This document shows positions 22,510 through 34,219 of a stretch of DNA of 64,000 nt, piece by piece. Under the pieces are notes generated by a model. The model saw nothing but the letters and a program-made list of their open reading frames with translations, made no database searches and was not told where the DNA came from. The stretch spans positions 12,980,501 to 13,044,500 of the forward strand of contig OU015651.1 in assembly GCA_907165275.2 (NCBI GenBank), read 5' to 3'. The translations under genes and the position numbers were made by a program. This DNA comes from Zygaena filipendulae (taxonomy: Eukaryota; Arthropoda; Insecta; Lepidoptera; Zygaenidae). How positions within the stretch are numbered: the stretch's first letter is position 1; every line of letters starts with the position of its first letter.

Positions 22510-23113
22510 TTATGTGCATGAATGTGTGTATGTATATGTATGTGTGCATTTATCTACATAATTTGTGAGTTTGTATGCATGTATATATTATTTATTGTCT
22601 TAAATTAATTATTAACCTCCCCCACACAGTCTCACGCAATAACCTTAAACTAATGAGTACAACAATGAGTACATGAGTACTCAACAATGAGTACAATCCT
22701 TATAAAATAAATTCATGTACATAATAATATGCTTATTGCCTCATCTGGGGGCACGGCAGTGCCCCCGCCAAGTCGAGCAACAAAAGCGACACGGCCGTAC
22801 TATCCTTTTCTCGAAGCAATTCAGGCCATTTTCGACCCCCTATAACTTCGTTGTGGATAAAACTAGAAGCCTGAATTTTTAGTAAACAAGCAGGTATTGT
22901 ATAAAGACGGTATAATTTAAATTTCATTCGATTTGAACCAGTAGTTTAAGAATTACAACTAGTCAAAGTTTCTTAATTTTGTAGGTCACTCACTCACTCA
23001 CTCACTCACTGACCGATCATCAAAACTCTAAGGCACTTCTAGCAGACATAGAAGTTTGAAATTTAGAATACAATTAGTGTTTATTGTATAAATCAAGGAA
23101 AAAATATTTTGCA
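22510..23113. repeat. Non-genic stretch with (CACT)n microsatellite
   Basis: (CACT)6 lies at about 22987-23010. A TGTATG-rich zone follows MITE-b and may be the displaced LINE 3' UTR. Confidence 0.6.
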
Positions 23114-23417
23114 AGTTATCATGTTATTAGCTAATCTAATAACATTTTATAGTGACCATATCAAATTTAAAAATCTTTTATGTTTTAAATAGATTGATTG
23201 GCTTGGCGATCACGTGAAAACACAATGTATCTCACAAGTAATACATATTACAATTAAATTAGATTGTTTAGAACCATAATTATATATATTACATGTGAGA
23301 TATATTGTGTTTTCACGTGATCGCCAAGCCAATCAATCTATTTAAAATATAAAAGATTTTTAAATTTGATATGGTCACTATAAAATGTTATTAGATTAGC
23401 TAATAACATGATAACTT
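23114..23417. mobile_element. Foldback element, 130-bp nearly perfect arms
   Basis: The left arm begins AGTTATCATGTTATTAGC and the right arm ends GCTAATAACATGATAACT. The arms include GATTGATTGGCTTGGCGATC and its complement. The loop is about 35-45 nt. Very low arm divergence suggests a young or gene-converted palindrome. Confidence 0.9.
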
Positions 23418-23794
23418 TAGACAGAAGGACCCTTAAGTAGGCACTGAATAAATTAACCGACTTGGTATTACATTGATCTCACAACTTTTTACTGTAGAAC
23501 TGAGTTGCGAGACTTGGGACTTTTTTACAAGTTTGTTTTTGATGGGATTAATTATAGAAGAACACACCATGCACCAAAAAGAAATAACAAAATCAACAAA
23601 AGTACAGGCGGCCCTAACCAAATTCACTGCGAGTACAACACTTTACATCGTTAAAATGTAAAATCTCACTAAGATAGGGCTCATGTTTCTGGCTTTAGGT
23701 AATAGTTTTGGTTGGTATTTGAGGCGTTTATAAGTCTGTCAGAAACAACGTTGTTGCAAGTGTTCCTATCTGTATAATAAAATACCTTTACTTC
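23418..23794. other. No gene recognised
   Basis: Complementary 60-codon frames at 23433-23661 are open on both strands but match nothing recognised. Confidence 0.4.
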
Positions 23795-23957
23795 AAAATG
23801 TTGTTCACTGATCTGCTCTATTGCTCCAAAACTGCTGAACAGATTTTCATGCTGTTTTTAGTGGTAGGACATTTTTGAGTATTCAAGTATTTTCATCCCG
23901 TAATTACAAAATCCGAGGGAATCTCCAAAGCTCATGTGGCTGAAACCGCAATTAGTT
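23795..23957 (+). mobile_element. HLE, decayed
   Basis: It retains CTGAACAGATTTTCATGCTG, TTCATCCCGTAATT and GGCTGAAACCGCAATTAGT. Confidence 0.6.
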
Positions 23958-24845
23958 ACACGAGTGATGTATTGAAATGGGAAGAAAAAATTCTTCGAGC
24001 GACACAAATTCTACAAAAATAAAATTAATTTTGTCTGACATTCCATTAGCCGGGCTTTTATACCTATTATAGAAAAACAAATATACATTTAATAATTATG
24101 TGATTCCAGATTCGTATCATTTGGGTTGCGCTTAATAACATGCTTTTATGAAACTAATGGCATGTTTTAATAAGTAATTAGTATATATAATGATATCAAA
24201 ATGATGGCTGTAACGTTGAAGGGGGTCTAATTAACAAAGGTTAAACGTTAAACCTTTGATGAGGGCGCGACACTTTGGAGCTCCCGCCAAGAAATTACAC
24301 CCTATTTCGACATCCTGTATTGAACTTCAGAGAGCATTTTGATATTGACATGACTCCATTGTAGAGTTAATATTAAAAGGAATGTATAAAATATCAAACA
24401 GTTGATGGCAAGTGTTTTTAAAGGAGGTACGACACAAGTTCTTAAGCTATTTCAAAAAAGAAATTTTTGTAAACTTTTTTCTTTTCATTTACGCAATATT
24501 TCCGTCTTCAGGTGTAAACTTTTTTTAATTACAATATTATACGTACATTAAAGGCTCAAGTTTGTATTGATAATAATGATCGGTCTCCTTTGTGATGATA
24601 TTAATTGGTAAGAAAGTTTTGGTAGATACTTTAATTTTTTTTTTTAACTTTCTATATAGTTATTTGCGTTTATATCTTTGAGTCTCATGTACAGCAAAAT
24701 GGCAATTGTAGACTCCTCGGTTGTTGAAATAATACTGATGTTTCTAAGCAAATTAGAGAAAATTATATTGTAACAATTCCTTACCAACCTATTAAATCAC
24801 GCCACTGACTATCAAGATACCTATGTATAAAACAATAAAAAATAT
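23958..24845. other. No gene recognised
   Basis: A near-perfect 24-nt palindrome (CAAAGGTTAAAC/GTTAAACCTTTG) sits at about 24235-24258. Nothing else was recognised. Confidence 0.45.
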
Positions 24846-25017
24846 CCTTCTATTAATAATATTATAAATGCGAAAGTAACTCTGTCTATCTGTCTGTCTG
24901 TTACGCTTTCACGCCTTAACGGCTCAACCGATCATTATGAAATTTTGCATACACGTTGCCAGGGGTACAGGAAAGACATAGGGCACTTTTTATCAAATTA
25001 AACCGCGGGGAACAGCT
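24846..25017 (+). mobile_element. HLE with internal deletion
   Basis: The 5' part (AATATTATAAATGCGAAAG) and GAAATTTTGCATACACGTTG are intact. TTTTTATCAAATTAAACCGCGG shows loss of the CGGAATTCCCGCGG block before the terminal hairpin. Confidence 0.82.
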
Positions 25018-25558
25018 ACAACAAAATATATTCACTTTAATAGAACAAGGTGATTAGTCAAACTAAATTGTATTGGAAAGGGACATATTAGGGAAAGTGA
25101 TTTTGTCATTTATCACCCATAACGATAGATATTTACCTATTTATATCAGAAACTTGTTTGTTTAATATTGTTAATTCGTGTTTACACGATTTAAAGGATT
25201 AGAGTCGTATTCGCTTAAGCTAAGAGTATAAGCTTAACATATTCCAAAACATTGTCAAGTAGTTACTTAAACGTGTTGATTAAATTGGCATCTTAAAGCG
25301 AGACGGCACCTACGCTTCTCGATTTCACCGTAATACAGTGTCAAATGAAGTTGTTAAGAATACGTTAAATCGTCTTAATTTCCTCTCCGATGGCAAAATA
25401 TTATATTGTACATAGTTGTTATTCAGATGAATTCGATTGTATTTGTACCTATATACAATTTTGCTAGAACAATACGAGTTTGTTGAAGAAATCATATCTT
25501 CACTGTCATTACGTAGGTAGTTACTAGGTAGGCACAATGGAATAAATAAATAAGACAA
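25018..25558. other. No gene recognised
   Basis: No recognisable feature. Confidence 0.45.
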
Positions 25559-25905
25559 ACGGCCGCACTCAGAGTCGACTTTAATGATTACTTAATTAAG
25601 TATAGGTTTTTAAAACAAAACTGCCGCAATCAGATAATTTTAATAAATTAATGTTAATGGATGAGGAAAGCGGGAGATCGTGTACTGTGGCGTGCCCTTG
25701 GAGAGGCCTACGTCCAGCAGTGGACTGCAATAGGCTGATTGATTGATCGATTGATTAAATGTTAATTGGCATTTAACTAATTAAGTTACATCTCCTTAAA
25801 TACCAATTAACATCAATTTACTGAACGTCTCTGATTGCGGCAGTTTTGTTTTAAAAATCTATACTTAATTAAGTAATCATTAAAGTCGACTCTGAGTGCG
25901 GCCGT
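25559..25905. mobile_element. Foldback MITE-d copy 2, split by a LINE fragment
   Basis: The ends are ACGGCCGCACTCAGAGTCGA and its complement. The arms match 15305-15548. The centre is interrupted at 25659-25757. Confidence 0.92.
25659..25757 (+). pseudogene. Nested 3' end of an RTE-like LINE
   Basis: An uninterrupted frame from TGG at 25658 to TGA at 25736-25738 ends GEAYVQQWTAIG-stop, the typical C-terminus of the abundant lepidopteran RTE-type LINE protein. A GATT-repeat tail follows. The 9-bp direct repeat AATGTTAAT flanks the insert at 25650-25658 and 25758-25766. All catalytic domains are missing. Confidence 0.8.
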
Positions 25906-26616
25906 AGGAAGTTAGTTAAAGTATCCAATAAATTAATCAGTTGTAATAAACGATTTATATATTTGTGTAATAACTATATCTATATCAATTAAATCTATAG
26001 AACACAGTATAATAATATGTGGCAGTGTAATTATTATTATTTACTAAATGAATAAAAATGTTTTGGGCACTTACTCGAATAATCATTTTTTTTTCAACTT
26101 TTAATTAAACGTGCATTGATTAAGATATTTTTGCTAACCATAAGTAGGATGCAGACTTAATTTATTGCTCATAAAATACATTTAGATGCTCAACAAAAAA
26201 AAAAAAAAATTTGAGACTAAACTCACTGATTCTGGAAATACGAGTAGAGAACACCGAGTGACAAAAAGCTGAAAATGTACTGTCATTTGCATACCATTCT
26301 CACAATACATCAATAGCACTGAATTCCCTTTTCATCCACGAAATGTATTGGGGTGAGCCATCCATTAATTCAGCGTCTCGACAACGATTAATATCTACCT
26401 TTACCTGCCCAGTGGGAGCAGGGGAAAGAATCCCTTGGAAACAGTCGAGCACTCGATTACGGCGTTTCACGGTGAATGAATAAATTAAAAACCTGAGGTA
26501 GGTACGTCTTAGCTCCTTTTCATTCTACTCTCCTCTCTCCTTCATCTCGGTATCACTTCGCGGTCGCGACATCTGAATTGTTAATGACATTGAAAATGTA
26601 GAGTTACCGCCCGCAT
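25906..26616. other. No gene recognised
   Basis: No recognisable feature. An A-run lies at about 26196-26209. Confidence 0.45.
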
Positions 26617-26936
26617 AATAGGCTATTTGACTAATTTTTTTTTAGTCCGTCTTGTAAATTAATAAAAAATATTGGACACGTAATTTTTCTTTTTTTGCGT
26701 AATCAAAAGATAACGGCGATGCATTGAGTTGAAATTTCGCGTGATGTCACTAACCAGTGCAGTTTGTATGGTGGCTTGTAGCGGTAAGTGACGTCACGAG
26801 CCCCCACCCAACTTTGATGCGCTTTACTTCTATGTATTTACATATTTGAAAAATAAAAAAATGTCTAATGATTTTTAATTTTCTAATTGATGGAATAATT
26901 AGAATTTTGATTTTCAAAGTCGTCAACATTCCTATT
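26617..26936 (-). mobile_element. MITE-c copy 2
   Basis: AATAGGCTATTTGACTAAT is on the left and GTCAACATTCCTATT on the right. One GTGACGTCAC is intact at 26788-26797. The second has mutated to GTGATGTCAC. Confidence 0.85.
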
Positions 26937-27052
26937 TTACTATTTTAATGGCGTTCAATTTTATTTTAAATTAAGCTAAGATCACTTTAATCGTTTGTGA
27001 GCTATGTTAATGATGATAAGATCGTATTTTAAAATATCTAGCGCTAGCTGTC

Positions 27053-27325
27053 CCCTGCGGTTTCTTTCGCGTTAATTTCGGAATTCCCGCGGGAATTCTG
27101 GGATAAAAAGTACCCTATATTCTTTTGTGTACAACGTAGCTGGCTTGACTTTTTCCGACACTTCTAACAATTATCGTTATATTTTAACTAATTTACACAA
27201 CACCAATAATAACTGGTGACCGCATTCAAATGCAATGCAATAGTTGTTGAGTTTATTAGTTTATTGCGAACAGACAGACTGACGTGGCGGAGGACTTTGT
27301 TTTTTAATATGTAAGGATAAATACT
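27053..27325 (-). mobile_element. HLE 3' half joined to another HLE-like 5' half
   Basis: 27053-27140 reads CTAGCTGTCCCCTGCGGTTT through AAAAAGTACCCTATATTC. 27260-27325 has GAACAGACAGACTGACG and ends TAATATGTAAGGAT. Confidence 0.65.
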
Positions 27326-28021
27326 AGTATTTTGAAATGTGATGGCCGAAATCTATTACCTATTTCTTTTAGGTTACCTACCTACAAAGATATACAACTC
27401 AAATGGAGGTGCAGTCTAGACTAGACTGTGGAACTTGGTGCATATAGATTTAATTAAGATTCATGAGCAAAAATAGGCTGACCTGTATTGTTTATTTTCT
27501 CTATGTTTACTGCATACGTATATATGCCTATATTACGTAGGTATATCTATCTATACGTCGACGACACATCTAAGAATTGGCCAAATCAAGATGTGGCCGG
27601 TCAATTCATGAAATGGTCGGGCAATTCATAACCTGATCACAAGTGGGTACTTTTTGACTTTAGGCAGGGCGTAGAGCACTCCGAAATTTTCGGTTAGGTT
27701 AGATTCGTAGGTGACCAAGTCGCGCGAGCCGAGCGAGCGCAGCAAGCGTGCCGCGGTAGCAGCTGGTGATATTTCAAAGACAAAATTCGATGGCATCAAT
27801 GGATGGATGGATGGATCATGAATTGGCAAATTTTTATTAGGCCACGAAATATTATACAATATAATAATGAATTAATTAACTATGTAATGTTGTAAGTAGT
27901 GTTGATGACGAATGTCGGCGTTTAGATAAACCTACAAAGGTTTTTTAACACCTATTTAAAAAAAAAATTACATAAAAAAAATATAAAAAATCTTAATGGA
28001 AAAAAATATATATTTACTTAC
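27326..28021. other. Non-genic stretch with a GC-rich patch
   Basis: 27715-27765 is GC-rich (GAGCCGAGCGAGCGCAGC) amid AT-rich DNA and resembles words in other lepidopteran repeats. (TGGA)4 is near 27800. Confidence 0.4.
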
Positions 28022-28023
28022 TT

Positions 28024-28055
28024 AAAAAAAAAAAAAACCTAACCTAACCTAACCT
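28024..28055 (+). repeat. Poly(A) joined to telomere-type (CCTAA)n
   Basis: A run of about 14 A is followed by CCTAA x3 and CCT at 28038-28055. CCTAA is the complement of the insect telomere unit TTAGG. Only three and a half units are present. Confidence 0.7.
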
Positions 28056-29305
28056 CTGGAATAGGTTATAACTGAAGAGTAGTCATTATACTGGTCTTCT
28101 TACCTATCTATAAAATATGTCAATTTAGGATAGCTCGAGGAAAAACAACATCAAAATAATGAGGGTACACAAAATTCTCTACCAAATAAACGAGTCTGGG
28201 AAAAATTTGGAGTTACCCTTAGCACTGAATAAATGGTTATACTAGATATATGCCGACGGGTGAAAGGTTGCATTATTTTGTTGTTTGTGTTGTTTGCATG
28301 CAGAAATGACGGGATCAATTCTGATGGAGTTTGGTACAGGAGATGTATTTTTGAATCGCACGAATTAATTTTCACCCACGGAATCGCAAGATTCGCACGC
28401 GAATGCGTGAAATAGTATTTTTTTAAATTTCATTTCACGTGAATTTTGCAACAAGTGGTGACCCACCACTCTTATTTGAATTCATCGATCGAAAGTTTGA
28501 CGTTTAGTGGTATAACGTCATTTTCATAATTTGACAAGATTGATAGTTTGACAACTTCAAGAACGTTTCGTTTCAAGTCCGATTAAGTACTGGTTTATGA
28601 AAATCTATGAGAGTTAGCTTCCGGTTTTTAATTGTCTGCGTAAAATGAAACAAATCTAAAGGAGTTGCAGAAGATCAGCAACACCGTATTCGAATAGTTC
28701 AAAAATATGACAAAATGAGATTCAGTGAATTTAATTTCAAATGTGAATTGATTTCACTTATGAGATTCGAGCGATCCAAAAATACGGCCCCTGAGACAGA
28801 TAAAAACTTCGATTTTAATGCAGAACATTTATTTTCACTGACGAAAGAGTTACTAAAGAGCGCTGAAAATTCCGCCGGCGCAACCGTTGGTGTAAAATAA
28901 AATATGACCATTTGGTTGAATACACTTCCATGTATCGGTATGTATTAAATCTAATTGTCTGTAATACACTGAGCTACAATAACCAAATCTCATCGCTATT
29001 AATTTTCTTAAAATAAAAGCTCGACATTAATCAAAATTAGCGTGAAAAAATTCCGCTTGGCTAACATTTTTGTCCGTGATTGTACTTTATACGAATGAGT
29101 TTGAAACTCCCGATGGATTTGGTTTGAGGAAGGGACACTTATCTCCTAATGGAGTATGTATATTTTGTCTGTGTGGGCGGCACTTGGTAAATGTTTAAAG
29201 ACCCATTCGAATCTTTACATGAAATTAAGATTATAGATATTTTCACGAAACGCATTATGTGGGTTTAAAGTTGACAGTAAAAATAAATAATTTTCAGCTT
29301 TAACG
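28056..29305. other. No gene recognised
   Basis: A 61-codon frame at 28715-28900 is hydrophilic and has no recognisable motif. This would be intron if the candidate at 29306 is real. Confidence 0.4.
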
Positions 29306-29480
29306 GCTTACCATTTCAAAAGTTCCCGTTACGGTCGCGTACAAAATATGAACGGAAAGTCACAACTCGCTCACTGTAAACTCCAATGGCACTTAAAAAA
29401 TAATAATTCACAAACTCACATCTATACACACGAAACACAAAATATTCGTTCAATATATACCTATACAATATTTATATAAC
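29306..29480 (-). promoter_or_regulatory. Possible promoter and first exon ending at the start codon
   Basis: On the minus strand a TATA-like word TATATAAATATTG (plus 29466-29478) lies upstream of a transcribed-looking stretch. That stretch ends GAACTTTTGAA-ATG-GTAAGC. The ATG is at 29314-29312, has a purine at -3 and G at +4, and is followed at once by a consensus 5' splice donor, GTAAGC (29311-29306). A first exon that ends with the initiator codon is a known insect gene layout. No second exon was found to the left, so this is inference from motifs. Confidence 0.3.
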
Positions 29481-29529
29481 TTAAAAAACGCGGTACGTCA
29501 GTCGGTCAGTCAATATAATTTTATGGATT

Positions 29530-29885
29530 CCAAATTCGAATTGACGCGTTCGCAATTAACTTTGCGGCATTACTGGCGCGTCACTACTCCGGTTGAGGTG
29601 TTGTTTTTTTTTTTTTTAATTATGTTATGTTTTCGGCATGTTCCGAAGGGTGCGGTCTACGCGGTGCGGCAAGGCGCGCCGCTTCACTGACGGCGTTTGA
29701 CGGCCTGTATTTCTGCGCATCCCGGCCGCGCAGCCTCTCTGTGGAAAGAGATAAAAATTGCGCCTGCCGATTGTTGATGCGAGCGCTGCCGAGTCGCGGC
29801 GATCCGTCTTCAGCTGCTCCGACGGAGGCTTCCGCGAAGGTTTATCGGCAAAGGTTATCGGAAAGCCGGTTCAACAATGCGTTAT
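29530..29885. other. CpG-rich island-like segment
   Basis: This is the longest GC- and CpG-rich stretch in the window (GCGGTGCGGCAAGGCGCGCC, CATCCCGGCCGCGCAG). It lies just upstream of the minus-strand promoter candidate. Overlapping frames of 85-92 codons at 29627-30015 show no known domain. It could be upstream promoter DNA or an unrecognised exon. Confidence 0.4.
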
Positions 29886-30116
29886 TGTCAATACGTTTAT
29901 TATGATTGAGACGTTGAAAAGAGCCCAACTTAAAAAGACGCACGGCAATATGTCAACATCGATTCGTGTTCTAAGAATATTAATGGCTCGTGGGGATAAG
30001 GGTGGATTTAAGTGACGATTGATTACCTGATTTATACCTCACTTTAGGCGACTGCCCTAAATGAGTTGTGTTTTGATTAAAGTTTTCCAGCTTTTACCCT
30101 TTTGCCTTAAATTCAT

Positions 30117-30366
30117 CTATTACATACAAATTACTTTGTCCTGAATGACTGACTGACGGATCAAAGCACAGCCTAAACCGCTGATCGTAGACACCTGAAA
30201 CTTGGAGGGTGTGTTCTTTGTATGAGGTAAGCATCCGATAAGAAAGGATTTTGAAAATTCTACCCCTAAGAGGTCACCCCCTTAGGGGGTTTTTAATTTA
30301 ATTTTTAAAAAAGGGGGGCAAAGTTAGTATGGAACAATTCCCGGGAAACCGCGCGGGTCAGCTAGT
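30117..30366 (+). mobile_element. HLE of the 14737 subfamily
   Basis: CTTTGTCCTGAATGACTGAC is followed by AACCGCTGATCGTAG and ends GGAAACCGCGCGGGTCAG-CTAGT. It has an extra AGGTCACCCCCTTAGGGG segment. Confidence 0.8.
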
Positions 30367-32153
30367 CTAATATAAAAATCGACCAATTATAAGTGAAGTT
30401 ACCATAAACTTTAACTGCTGTTTATTATCGTCTTAAAAACAAGAGCTACGTAAATCGATTAATAACACCATTAATTTTCGATGAAAAATGGCGAATATTC
30501 TTGTACAGATTTTTTCGGCCGTAAAAATATTTTATCACCCCTGTACGAACGAAACGCTCCACAATCTTCAGCTGTCGTCCGTCCACCGTAAACGAGACGA
30601 TGTTTACGACTGCACGTTACAATCTGCCACAATATTATTCAATTTTGTCACATTAGATCTTATTCTAAATGAAATTACAGTGTATTTTCGCTTAGACGAG
30701 ATGAAATATATTTGTAAGTGCTCCGAAAATCGGACCATGATAGCCTCTTCGCCAGTTTTTCCGGCTATCTCTCTTCGGGTCACAGGATAAGTAGGTATGT
30801 GCGTACATTTTTGTTGTTGTCGTGTAAAAATATTGATTCGACACTTTTCAACTTGATCGTATAAACTATAACCTAACTCTACAATGTATTTTGGTAAGTT
30901 TGTCGAAAAGTTTTTGGCGTTCCTGACGGATTTGGGTTAAAGTTGCAATAAAAATATCTATAACGTAACGGCACCGTTTGCCGACCGGCCTCCTCTATCC
31001 GACCATTTTGGTTTTCATTAGCTAAAACCAGTAAAATTACGCGTGAAGGTTGTGTGAAGATCGCATTCAATTCAATAAGTCATCATACGTCAACCAGTCG
31101 AAACCTGTATTATGAAATACTAACGGAAGATCTGCCATTTTGACAAAAACTACGCAAGGGTGCTGTTTGCATCAGATTGAATGCGAAAAAAACAAATCGG
31201 TGGAAACAAACATCTGCATTTTTTTGGAGAATACTCTGGCAAGTTCGAGGTTTATTTACTTTTTATGCTTGGTTGGTTTATTGGTTTTAAATTTCCAAAT
31301 GCATGCAAAAATAGCTTATTTTCATTGATTTATCAAGCAAATAATAATGAACGGAATGTGGAGCCCGATAAAATAACAACCTTCCGAATTCCGACCATTT
31401 TGGTCGTAAACAGGATTTTTGCACTTTGTAAATGAAGCTAATTATTTTTTGTATGGATTGTTTTGTGAGTGGTTCGTATTCAGTTATTCATTCTATACAC
31501 TATCCTTACATAATAGGTACACCTGTATGCGACCTATGCCAACTTTAATAGATTCTTTGTTATAAAAGCTTTATTTCACCAACATAGGGTTGGTCGGAAT
31601 CAGGAGATACGATTTTTTTCCATGTTCCTGTTTCCGTCCAACTCGAGTGCTTTTGGTTTTGGAGCGCTTGAGATGCATGTGTTTATTTCAGGTGCATCAT
31701 CATGAATATTAAAGAAATTAGAGTATTTACAGGAGAACATAGAAAAGCGCTTTGTAGCGTATTTATGATGAATATATTTGTATAATTACAACATTCAAAT
31801 AAATAAATATAGTTAGTAATGAAACTAATTAATGGTTCCTTAATGATCTCATGAAAAACAGTATTTGTTTTTTTTGTAATAGAGGATGGACACGATGTGA
31901 AGATCAGCACTGAGACTTTTTTTAAAAAGGCCAAGATCGTGGAGGAAAGAAAAACTGCTGAGTTCATAGAAAAAGTGAACAGATTTTACTTTCAGATTTA
32001 TTTTGATTTTTTTTTTTTAATTGCAATTTTCTTTAGTAAGTAGGTACATACTGTTAGATACTTTTGTTATTTCCATGCCGATTTTATTTAATTGTTCGTC
32101 AAATGTCGACAGTACTGTTTCATATTCCTAATAAATCCTAACCATTATATAAA
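30367..32153. other. No gene recognised
   Basis: This is one of the longest repeat-free stretches. A 100-codon frame at 30488-30790 has a good start context (AAAATGG) but no recognised domain. Nothing could be assigned. Confidence 0.45.
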
Positions 32154-32661
32154 ACTAGTTGTGCCCCGCGGTTTCACCCGCGTTAATTTCAGAGTTCCCG
32201 CGGGAATTCCGGGATAAAAACTACCCTATGTGTTAATCTGATGTATAAGCTATATTATTGTAAAGTTTCATTTAAATCCATCTATTAGTATAGTGATGGC
32301 CTGAATGTGATATGGTAATGTGTGTTTGTTCTAAATCGTGTGTGTATTTGTATATGTTGTATGTGTTTGTTTATGCGTGCGTGCGTGTAGGGTGAGTACT
32401 GAGTATACATGCGTATTGAGTGTTTGTTTGAGTGCTTGTAAGGCTCGGGCATAATTTTATTTTATTTCTTAGGTTAAAGCTTATATAATGTTAATCCGTT
32501 ATTGGCAGCAGGTTTAATTTAATAAATATGTATATAGTATTAAGTGCTGTGGATTATGTTAAATAAATAAATAAATTAGTTTTTGCGTGAAAGAGTAACA
32601 AACATCCATCCATCCATCCATACATACTTACAAACTTTCGCGTCTATAATATTAGTAGGAT
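32154..32661 (-). mobile_element. HLE, full length, split by a LINE tail
   Basis: The 3' end is ACTAGTTGTGCCCCGCGG and the 5' end is TATAATATTAGTAGGAT. The uninterrupted sibling is 16148-16364. The break is at 32290-32574. Confidence 0.9.
32290..32574 (+). mobile_element. LINE 3' fragment nested in an HLE
   Basis: A 285-bp insert is flanked by the direct repeat ATTAGT (32284-32289 and 32575-32580). It ends in (AAAT)n and is rich in TGTGTTTG words. 5' truncation, an A-rich simple tail and a duplication fit target-primed integration. Confidence 0.72.
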
Positions 32662-32838
32662 GGTTGTTTTTTTATACGAATTTCCACCATATTTTTAAGC
32701 CATAAGAGTAGTTTTAGTAGGTGAGATATGGCTGGTCGGAATATAGCTACCCAGTAGTCGGATACAAGGATCTTTATAGGAATAAAACAGTCATTATAAG
32801 CTACAATTATGTTTATTATTTAAAATTAGAGTATTTAA

Positions 32839-33083
32839 TGTTAGCAAAATGACTACTGCAGTTAACAAAATACATATTTATTAATTATCCAACTCTCTTT
32901 TACAAAAATATACAAGCATTAGTTCTAGCACTCGATACAATCACAACGGAATAGACCACAGATTAACTAGGGTTATCACTATGACAAGAATTGTTGCCCG
33001 TTGTCTTCATGTCAGCGACATGGATACTAGGCATTTCGGACCGAAGGCACCGTTGCGCTGCACCGCCAAATGAATTGCCAACA
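32839..33083 (-). repeat. LTR, left copy
   Basis: It carries CACTCGATAC where the right copy has CACTCAATAC. A GC-richer segment (GCCTGCCCCCAGGCGATC) follows at 33100. Confidence 0.8.
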
Positions 33084-33798
33084 CGGCCATGCTGCAATCT
33101 CGCCTGCCCCCAGGCGATCTACACCGAAGACGCGATCCGCGGCCGCACATGATCTACACAAGACATAGAAATTTGAGTTCATACACTCATAACCGCACGA
33201 AATTATGTTTTGTCGACCAAGTTGAACGCTTATGTCGGATCGTAGAATGCGTATGAATTGTCCAAACTAGTCTCTACTATGATCTCTACCATTCGGTGTT
33301 TTTGCCGTTCTTGCACAAGAGGACAACCGCCCATGCTCCACCCACAATTCAGGAGCAACTCGGTTCTTGTCAACCTTGCGTGAATGCTTTAACCACCATG
33401 TAGCCCTTCTCACTAGATCACTTAGCTTACAATTTCTGCCATCTTTGATCTCAGTTTAGCGACAAAAACTTGATCAACGAAACCAATCTCGTTACCATTA
33501 GATATCATTATACCGGGATTATATTGATGCTATTTCACTTGCTTCGTTTCAATGTAACTCAAGTTGTATCCATTATTATTGTTTAATGTAGTGACAGTCA
33601 TTGCCAGGTATTCAGTTAAATAGCTCATAATACCATTATTGCCCACTCGGCCAGCCTACCTCATCACAAGAACTCGTTTCCAACTTGTTACAGTGACTAG
33701 AAGCCATGTCAATCTCAACTATGATATTATGGTAGCAGTTAGGTTTATAGGTAGATCGCAGATAATTGAAATTTTAGGTTCCCAACTATTTATGTTTT
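33084..33798. pseudogene. Decayed interior, coding-like on minus strand
   Basis: Minus-strand translation gives runs such as TEYLAMTVTTLNNNNGYN and KHSRKVDKNRVAPELW in different frames, separated by stops. They suggest a broken protein. I cannot assign it to copia, gypsy or BEL. Confidence 0.3.
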
Positions 33799-34219
33799 TT
33801 TTCATTACTCATACTCGGAAAGTAGGTCTGAAGTTGCCTGAGAAGCGGGTTGAAAGTAACCCTTTTCAGCCCTAGGGAGAATCGCTTTCAACTGACAACT
33901 GTCAAATTATTAAAAAAAAAAAAAAACTAGGTCTATTTTCACATTTCTATTGTTCCAACTTTCTATACAGCCAGCGCGATGTAAAATTGAAATAACGTAA
34001 AGTTTAAGTAGGTATTAATTAAAATAAAATTCACTCACTTTTTCTTAAGCTAATTCCTATTTTTATTTTGACTTTCCTTGCATTCGTAATGAAAAGCACA
34101 GTGTTATCCTCGGGAGAAAGACTTATTTAGTCCCGAGACGGGGTTTGGCGCCCGAGCGTAGCGAGGGCGCCAATAGACCGAGGAAACTTACTTTCACCCC
34201 TAGGATAACAATGTACTAT
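33799..34219 (+). mobile_element. MITE-e copy 3 with a GC-rich hairpin insert
   Basis: It matches 7425-7790. Between AGACTT and TTACTTTCACCCC it has an extra block of about 60 nt containing GGCGCCCGAGCGTAGCGA-GGGCGCC. Confidence 0.78.

Noticed and set aside
28715..28900. 61-codon hydrophilic frame, open on both strands
   Set aside because: Open frames on both strands at one place are typical of composition effects.
30488..30790. 100-codon frame with good start context
   Set aside because: No recognisable domain and no supporting signals. It is kept only as a note in the surrounding stretch.
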